64,000 nt of DNA from the NCBI GenBank assembly GCA_012295275.1, contig CM022672.1:10513904-10577903 (forward strand). Reading direction: 5' to 3'. Within the stretch, counting starts at the first letter, position 1. Every line of letters starts with the position of its first letter. The stretch is from Chrysomallon squamiferum (taxonomy: Eukaryota; Mollusca; Gastropoda; Neomphalida; Peltospiridae). The notes below the pieces were generated by a model. That model ran no database searches. It saw nothing but the letters and a program-made list of their open reading frames with translations, and was not told the DNA's origin. This document shows positions 1-64,000 of this stretch, piece by piece. Both the position numbers and the translations under genes were made by a program.

Positions 1-371
1 ATCAATGAAGAAATGGATGGATGGATGTATGAATATATATATGCATGTGTATGTGTGTGAATGTCTGTGTATGTGTGTGTCAATATCTTTCATCTGTATG
101 AATATATGTAAATATGCATGAACATAAATAAGTATATGTGTATAAGACTGTCATCTCTGCAGTGTTTATATATATATGTATGTATGTATGTATATGTATG
201 CATGTAGGTATGTATGTATATGTATGCATGTATGTATGTATATATATGTATGTATGTATATGTGCATAAATATGAATGTGTGTATAAGTGTGTGTGTGTA
301 TTTGTATGTGTATGTATGTGTATATATATATATATATAAGTGTATACAATTATAATATTTACGACACTTAC
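1..371. other. Intron 14 (start only)
   Basis: ATGT/TATG-rich simple sequence from about 165 to 345. No further exon is recognised; the next RCK1 exon should begin with G (completing CA|G, glutamine) beyond base 1. Confidence 0.8.
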
Positions 372-57312
<56,941 letters not shown>

Positions 57313-57625
57313 ACTAAGTATCCTAGCACAAAGCACCACCTCCTACCACTGTCACCACCGCATAGCGCCTGCGACAGATGTGTGAACCCTGCCTCCGATT
57401 CACTCTCTCTGTCTGTCTGTCTCTGTGTGTAGTAGTAGCAGTAGTAGTAGTTGTAGCAGCAGTATTCTGCAAAGCCACACCAGCACAGACAAACAAAACA
57501 GCCTGTTGTTACTCAGGGGACTGTATCTGCTCTGTGGACGTTTCTGATTTGTTCAGCAGTCACCGATTACAGCCCACCCTATTAGAGAGGCTTGCGTTCA
57601 TCCTTTGTCCATGCACAGAGCATTG
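57313..57625 (-). other. Probable 5' leader of the channel gene
   Basis: This stretch lies between the putative TATA box and the first coding ATG and is clearly less AT-rich than the introns. The channel frame is closed by TAG at 57345, which supports the chosen start. A tiny upstream ORF (ATG at 57613, four codons then TGA) would sit near the cap if the TATA box is used. A TAG/CAG-type trinucleotide tract occupies about 57430-57465. The transcription start is not visible directly. Confidence 0.45.
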
Positions 57626-57643
57626 GTCGAACGAGGATGTGTG

Positions 57644-57650
57644 TTTTATA
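57644..57650 (-). promoter_or_regulatory. Candidate TATA box
   Basis: TATAAAA reads toward the gene on the minus strand, about 330 bases before the start ATG. It is preceded by a (CT)n tract (57656-57673 region) and a C-rich run (57680-57687), arranged as in a core promoter. In DNA this AT-rich a chance TATAAAA is common, so position and the GC-richer surroundings carry the call. Confidence 0.4.
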
Positions 57651-59202
57651 ATGGCAGAGAGAGAGAGAGAGAGACAATGGGGGGGAAAGGGCTCTTAGAG
57701 TTTAAAAAGGCAAGATGTGATAGGCTGCCAGTGTGTGAAGGTTTTAGTGTAATTACTGTTAATAAAAGTTTTGTGGAGAAAAAGATTCTGTGTGGTTGTA
57801 GTTGAATAATAATAATAACTTGTTCATCACTGACGTAATGCATGTGATGATGTAATTTATGTGGTTTGTTGTGTCTTTCTTATCTTTGGGTTTTAATTCT
57901 TGTTACTCCTGGGGTGGGGATTATTTATTTGTTGAATGATTTTTTAATTGATGTGCATGTGTGTTTATTTGTTATTTGTTGATTTATTTATTTGCTTATT
58001 TATTTATTCAGTTTACTTATTTATTTATTTAATTTTTTAAAATTTATTTTAGTTATTCATTTTTATATTATTTATTCATTCACTTATTTATTCATTTAAT
58101 TTTTTTTATTTGTATACTTATTTATTATTTTTAATTTATTTATATATTATTCATTCGTTTATTCATTCATTTTTCTATTTCTCTATTTCTTTTTTCTTTC
58201 TTTCTTGTTTGTTTGTTTGTTTCTTTCTTTCTTGTTTGTTTGTTTGTTTCTTTATTTGTTTGTTTTCTTTCTTTATTCCTTTATTAAGATACCTTTTTTG
58301 TAATAAAATGAAAATTAAATGAAAATAGAAAGACTATTGCTCACACTGTTGTTAATAATAAAATCTACTGATCTCATTATTATTATTATTATTATTACTA
58401 TTACTATTATTATTATTATTATAACAGTCAAAAAGCAAGATTTTGGAGTAAGAAATTTGGTGAAGAGATCCAGTTCAAATGTTCAGTTAGTCTGATGTGT
58501 CTATAATCATCTTACAGGACTTTTCAGATTTGTAGTTTTGTTCCCTTTATTATATCATTTTCAGTTAATTCATCATCAAGCCACTTTTGTTTCTGAATCA
58601 TCTGGACTGGTTTATGAAGCAACCATGAACATGAATAATTCAAATTCTTCTTGACATTTTGTAATTTGTCAACAACTGTTTTTATATGCAGAGTACCGCA
58701 GAAACTTCTGACAAATGTCCCTGGCTGATAATAAATGGTAAAACAAAAGTTGCTCTTAGACACAAAATAAACAGTTTTCAGTTCTGCAAATGTGCTCAGT
58801 GTATTCAGAAGCTATTACTGTTATTATATAACCAAATAGATCATTATTTATTCATGTCTCAGTTGGTTTTATGTATGAACATTCAGAGAAATCCAGAGAT
58901 TCTTGATTGACCTGTGTGTAATAGCAACAGTTTACAAAGAAAATAATTTATTTACCTGTTATGAGTAACATGTACAAAGATCAGTGTATCATTAATGTAA
59001 TGAAAGTTAATTTATTTTAACCTTTGTTATGTTGTGTTGCATACACAGCAAGTGAGCCATTTCAGTGTTCTGTCTTATGGGATAAACACCAACAGCAGCA
59101 ACAGCAACAGCAACAACAACAACAGCAACAACAACAGCAACAATTACAATAACAATAACAACAACAAAAATAATAATAACAATAATAATATTAATAACAA
59201 TA

Positions 59203-59281
<79 letters not shown>

Positions 59282-59812
59282 TAAAATAACAATAAAAAAA
59301 AAAAAGATTAAAACAAAGAAAAAGAAAAAAAACTGCCTCAAACAACAAAAGAAAAGAAAAGAATTGACATTATTTAATGTACACATTTTATATTCATTTT
59401 ACAAATAAATCCATGGACAAAAGCCAACTCTCTTGTTGTTTTTTTTGTTCCTTCATTCACAAAAGAATCAATGTAAATTTATCCAAATAACAAGTTTTGT
59501 TGATTAATTTACCAAGAAAAGACATTCAGAACTACACGAGATTAACATGCATGAACAGGGGAAAAAAAAAAAGCTAAAGGGGAAAAAAAAAAAAAAATAA
59601 AAAAAGAAAAAAAAGAACAAAACATCATTTGTATATACGAGAACAATTAAATGGCATTCTAAGAATGGAGTCTTAGTTTGGTCGATACCAGCATTATAAA
59701 AAAAATAAGAAGAGAAAATTATTAATAACATTTCACACAACAATTATTGCTATAAATAAACATAGATATCCATTGTGCGTCTTTCTTAGAGGCAAAGTAA
59801 GTTTTGGATTGT

Positions 59813-59844
<32 letters not shown>

Positions 59845-60064
59845 CAGAAATAATATGTCAATAGACAGACTTAGTAGCTAAATATGAAGTGACAACTGTG
59901 CCATAGTTTGTGATATGTTTTTTTAATTATTCTTTTCATACATAATGATTAATGGTAGGGATTACTTGCTAAAGAAAGATTAACAGCTATAATTCATGAC
60001 CTCCAAGTCAGCTTGAAGTGGACTGCATGTTTTAAAAGATTTCACAGAGTCTGTATCTGGTGTT

Positions 60065-60530
60065 TCTCTACTAATATGTATTCAGACTTTAGTAATAAAT
60101 ATGTAACACTGGTATTCATGCTTTAGTAACAAATATGTAACAGTGGTATTCATGCTCTAGTAACAAATATGTAACAGTGGTATTCATGCTTTATTACTAT
60201 GCTACAGTGAAGTAAAATAATAAAGTCAGTGCATTAGTTTTAAAATGACAAAGTAACCAAAAAGATCCTCATGTGGTCAAATGCACAATCCAGCTTAAGT
60301 TTAGGATCTTACTTAAACTTACAATCCTTCATAAATCTATGATCCTGTTTGAAGTTTAAGCTGCTGTATAAACGTATGATCTAACATAACCATACGATAA
60401 TATTAAAGGTAAGGATACTATAAAACATATGATCTTATGTAAATTTTGTATCCTACTTTTGCTCTGGATCCTTCCAAAGCTTAGAATCCTGCCTGAGCTT
60501 AGACTTCTAAATAAATGTGTGGTATTTCAG
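60065..60530. repeat. 34-bp repeat (4 copies) and following degenerate repeat
   Basis: ATTCATGCTTTAGTAACAAA followed by TATGTAACAGTGGT repeats at 60080-60200. A decayed repeat follows with TTAGGATCTTACTTAAACTT and ATGATCCT-type units to about 60520. Confidence 0.8.
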
Positions 60531-60599
60531 AGGCTGGTATTAACATGCCACTGGTGAGTCAAAAAACAGTTTGTCAGATTCCTGGTCAGTACTTTTGTA

Positions 60600-61083
60600 G
60601 TGGCTGATAAATCATTTCTGAGTTCCCATCACTCATCCAATAATCTGTTTCAGAGGAATTTCAGAGATGGAATTGATAGCTCAATTATCAGAGGCTGTGA
60701 AAGTGATTGTCAACGTCCTCATTATCAGAACATAACAGTCAATAAGTCTTTTTCAATCTCTTCTCTGTTAATTTTTCATGGAGGAAAAGTCACTGGAGTC
60801 TTGTTTAAGTCAGGAGACATTTTGTACTAGAGTTGGAGACATTTGCTCAGTTTATTGTGGATGTCATAAGTGTTTTTGTAAAACAAAACGTGATGGTGCA
60901 GAAGTTGTTTTACAGTTTAAGTTAAGTCCCTTTCCAAAGATGGGAAAATCCATACCACAGTTTTTGATAACCCAGTTTGGAGACCATGGCAGGACTGGGA
61001 TAAAAGCCAATAAACATGGTGAGAAGGCTGAATCCATTATGTCTGCACTTTCTATTCAGTGGAAACAATTTATGAGGATATAA
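60600..61083 (+). other. Two overlapping weak ORFs of unknown status
   Basis: Frames of 76 codons (60600-60830) and 101 codons (60778-61083) are not built from simple repeats. The second contains cysteines (SVYCGCHKCFCKTK) and a balanced composition, but I recognise no family, no splice context and no partner. They overlap in different frames. They may be chance frames in a unique stretch. Confidence 0.15.
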
Positions 61084-61739
61084 TTAAAATTTGTAATTGA
61101 AAAAAGAAAATTAAAAAAAATCTCATAAGACCCTGAACTGAGTATGAACTTATTTAGATTATTTTCTAATTAAAAAAAAAAAAAATTCAGAATTAGAAAA
61201 ATAGAAATAAGCGTATCAAATAACTAATTGTCTACAGGATACTGTTAAGTGAGTCTTCAGAAGAGTAATTAAAAATAATAACAACAACAAAACTCAATAC
61301 TCAGCTATAATCAAATGAAAACCAGAAAGTGTAATTATAATTTAAACTGCTACCAGTTCTTGTTACCTGACTTCAACTTGTTGTTTTGCACTTTTTTTTT
61401 TTTTTTTTTATTTCTTTTTTTTTTTTTTTTTTTTGAGGACAATGACAGCCTGGTATTGAAACCTCTGATATGAATTTTTCTCAAATACATTAGAGTTTAG
61501 ACACAAAATACCAACATGAAGAGAAGCCAAGAACTCTGAATTTCAAACGAACCCTGAATAGCAAAATATGAAATCACATAACATTTTAATATTAGTCATT
61601 TTATCAAACAAAGGGTGTTTCCTAGCAGTTACTCTTTGTTAAAGATACTCTTTTTTTTTTTTTTAGTGATGATATCAGAGAAGAAACCCACCTACTCAAC
61701 ATGAACAACTCTTATTCATTAGCAGCAAGACATCTTTTT

Positions 61740-61885
61740 GTAGGCATGGCAATGCATTACTGAAATTATCAAAAGTAAAGCAAAATCACTGGTTTCCTGG
61801 TTGAAGTAGGAAATAATCATATTGGAAGTATAACGTAGGTTGATCCTGTGTCCATTCACTTCTCATGCAAGTATTTTAATACAGA
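61740..61885 (-). mobile_element. SINE-like fragment, same family
   Basis: Contains GTAGGAAATAATCATATTGG followed by ACGTAGGTTGATCCTGTG and a TCTCATGCAAG segment, in the same order as the 33.4-kb copy but diverged. Confidence 0.4.
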
Positions 61886-62214
61886 AGAATGGGAGATGGA
61901 TTGTTTGTAGAAAAAAAAAATTAAAATTTTGTTTTAGTAACATGACCAGAAAATTGTGTTTAACTTTCTGACATCAGGTATTGAATGTCTTATAGTTTTC
62001 AGATTGAGAAATAGTTTACATTAATCTTCTTAATGATATGTATGTATGTGTTTATATATACACACACTCAAACAAACAAACACACACACACATACACACA
62101 CAATCACACACACACACATTCTTTTTTCAGTAGTAATTATGAGAAACATTGGAATATTTTCTTTTATGTGTTTCTTTTTATAAACATTATTGTTTTTGTT
62201 GTTTTACTTTTTAA

Positions 62215-62255
<41 letters not shown>

Positions 62256-62329
62256 GAATTTTTAAAAAGATTATTTGGAAATATTATATAAAATATTATC
62301 ATGAAAAAAAAAAAAAGTAATAATAATTT

Positions 62330-62400
62330 CGGCTAGCCTCTTGTGGGATTTGAACCCACTTAGGTCAATTTAAAAGTTATCGAGCAAGCCACCCTGTGTA
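62330..62400 (-). other. tRNA-like sequence with a perfect T-arm
   Basis: The minus strand reads GTGGGTTCAAATCCCAC, a five-base-pair stem around a T-loop that also fits the Pol III B-box. A possible A-box (TGGCTTGCTCGA) lies about 35 bases upstream and a T-run lies 18-30 bases downstream. The acceptor stem does not pair, so this is a tRNA pseudogene or the head of a tRNA-derived SINE, not a functional tRNA. Confidence 0.45.
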
Positions 62401-63066
62401 ATGCACAACTGACTCAGTGATCACTATCTGTGTTCTCTGAGGAGGTCTCACTGCCAGGGTCAGTTTAATAATGCCAATTATAGTTATTAACATTTGTTTC
62501 CTCGTGTATCTGATGTTATCAGCATTCTGCATCAGTGCCAGGGTTAACTTAAATACTGTCGTCAGCTTATCTGACATGGACTAGATGTTTTCAGCTTCAG
62601 AATCGTTGTTGCATAATTAACAGAGATGAAACAGAATAACGTGGGTTACCAGTGAGGGTGAGGGCATCATCAGCGATTCGAGGAGGAAGGAATGTTTTAT
62701 TTAATGACGAACTCAATATTTGTTGTTGTTTTTGTTTGTTTTTGATGAAGGCTTACAGAAATATAGCTTAGTACATAAAGTTAAAATATACATAAAGTTT
62801 TGTGGATTATGAATATAATGAAAAAGAAACACCATTGCTTCTATGTGACTGTTCATTTTTGTACCAGCAGCATGTGATCTTTTAAATTTTCCTTCCCATA
62901 AACAGGAAAGAACATACCATGGGAAATAGAACAAAGATGACCCTTAGAAAGTTATATCTAGTGATCCAAACCTGAGCTATAATAAGTCTGGTGTGCCAGT
63001 TACTAAGCAAAATATATTACTGTAAAATTATATATATAAATTTAGCATTTCCTTCTGTACTTTTTA

Positions 63067-63099
<33 letters not shown>

Positions 63100-64000
63100 C
63101 TTAAATGTTATAATGAATATTTAAATTATATTATCTGTCTGAAAAATAGGCAGAAAAAAGATTTAGACACTCATATATCTCAGTGATAAAATAAACAAAC
63201 AGAAGAATGCATTAGAATATTTTGTTTCTGCTTTGACAATTAATTCCTGTTACAAATTTGCACGGAAGATTCCTATTTCAAGATCAATATTAGCAAGTGC
63301 TGGGGAGTAGACATGTAAAATAAAATCATGTCAATTTTGTAATAATTTTAGAGATATTCTTACATTACATGACAAAAAAAAAAAAAAAAAAAAAAAAAAT
63401 AGCAATCTTATTCTCTAAAATAGAATTATATTTTTACCTGCTTATTTCTGGCAGTAACAAGTTCCAAAAATAGACTGCATGATGGTCAAGGTATAATCTT
63501 AGAACTGATCAGGTAATAACTTTGATAAAAATTCATGTCTTTGTGTTCATAACTTTGGTTATTACATTTTTTTTTCTTTTTTTTTTTTTTTTGTAATTTT
63601 GATGAAAATTTTAATTTTAAAAATTTTATTTTTTTTAAGAAAGCATACAACAAAATTTCATTTTGAGTGTAATTTTCATGGAAATTTTAATTTTAATTTT
63701 TTTTTTTTTTTTTTTAGTGAAAGCATACCAAATTGAAACATCTTCCTGGTTTGAGAATATGTGACAAAAGCAAATATATTCATTTTAATTTATCATATAT
63801 AATAATGTTTTTGAAAATTCAAATTGAATCTTTTAGATTTTTGATTAATGCATGATAATATTTTTAGTGAATAGTATTCATTACATAGAAACATAATACA
63901 TGTTGGTGAGATGTATTGTGACATAAAGTAAAATTGTAATGAAATAGTTCATTGTATGAAATATTTTATTAAAATAAAATAAATAAATAAATAAAACAAT

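Larger units (their letters stand above)
57661..64000. other. Upstream intergenic region
   Basis: No gene is recognised. It holds TTTA/TTTG repeats (57915-58280), (ATT)n at 58376-58422, CAA/AAT repeats (59088-59280), poly-T tracts (59814-59844, 61391-61435), (ATT)n (62218-62255), CA runs (63066-63090) and the tRNA-like and SINE-like pieces listed separately. Confidence 0.6.

Noticed and set aside
57313-57339. Earlier start of exon 1 at 57339
   Set aside because: That codon is GTG, not ATG; the first in-frame ATG after the TAG at 57345 is at 57312.

Overview
The window is 64 kb of AT-rich, intron-dominated DNA from an animal, packed with microsatellites and minisatellites. One gene is clear. 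It lies on the minus strand and is the 5' two-fifths or so of a Slo2-type (KCNT / Slack-Slick family) sodium-activated potassium channel. I assembled 14 coding exons from the first ATG (57312) to the last exon in the window (ends at 372). They give 513 codons plus two bases, every junction keeps phase, and every intron begins GT and ends AG. The protein has a short unique N-terminus, S1-S6, a TVGYGD selectivity filter and the first half of RCK1. The rest of the cytoplasmic C-terminus lies beyond base 1. The organism is probably an invertebrate. Microsatellite richness, dispersed tRNA-like short repeats and residue choices in the channel suggest a lophotrochozoan, perhaps a mollusc, but that is inference.

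Layout in transcription order. Bases 57661-64000: upstream intergenic DNA, AT-rich with simple repeats, a tRNA-like B-box sequence near 62.35 kb and weak ORFs near 60.6-61.1 kb. Bases 57313-57660: promoter and 5' leader, with a TATA box on the minus strand. Exon 1 is at 57.2 kb, exon 2 at 50.1 kb, exon 3 at 37.1 kb and exon 4 at 31.8 kb, separated by 5-13 kb introns. Exons 5-8 (S2-S5) lie between 19.75 and 15.85 kb. The pore/S6 exon 9 is at 11.9 kb. Exons 10-14 (RCK1) run from 6.1 to 0.37 kb. Introns hold minisatellites of 24, 25, 32, 34, 37, 39 and 44 bp, decayed satellites of 75-140 bp, and long simple repeats.

The most unusual feature is a set of minisatellites built from this gene's own splice sites. 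The donor of exon 10, with the last 9 coding bases, is repeated 33 times in a 24-bp array. The donor of exon 8, with the last 19 coding bases, is repeated 15 times in a 39-bp array. The acceptor of exon 10 is repeated about 6 times with a ~37-bp period. The intron start after exon 11 is duplicated with a 42-bp period. In both large arrays the visible substitutions avoid the splice core. Both units are multiples of three and have no stop in the channel frame, so any copied donor would insert whole 8- or 13-residue modules, into RCK1 or just after S5. A second structural feature is a pair of inverted 32-bp arrays in intron 2 (41.1-42.0 kb and 45.4-45.6 kb) that could fold the pre-mRNA into long double-stranded RNA.
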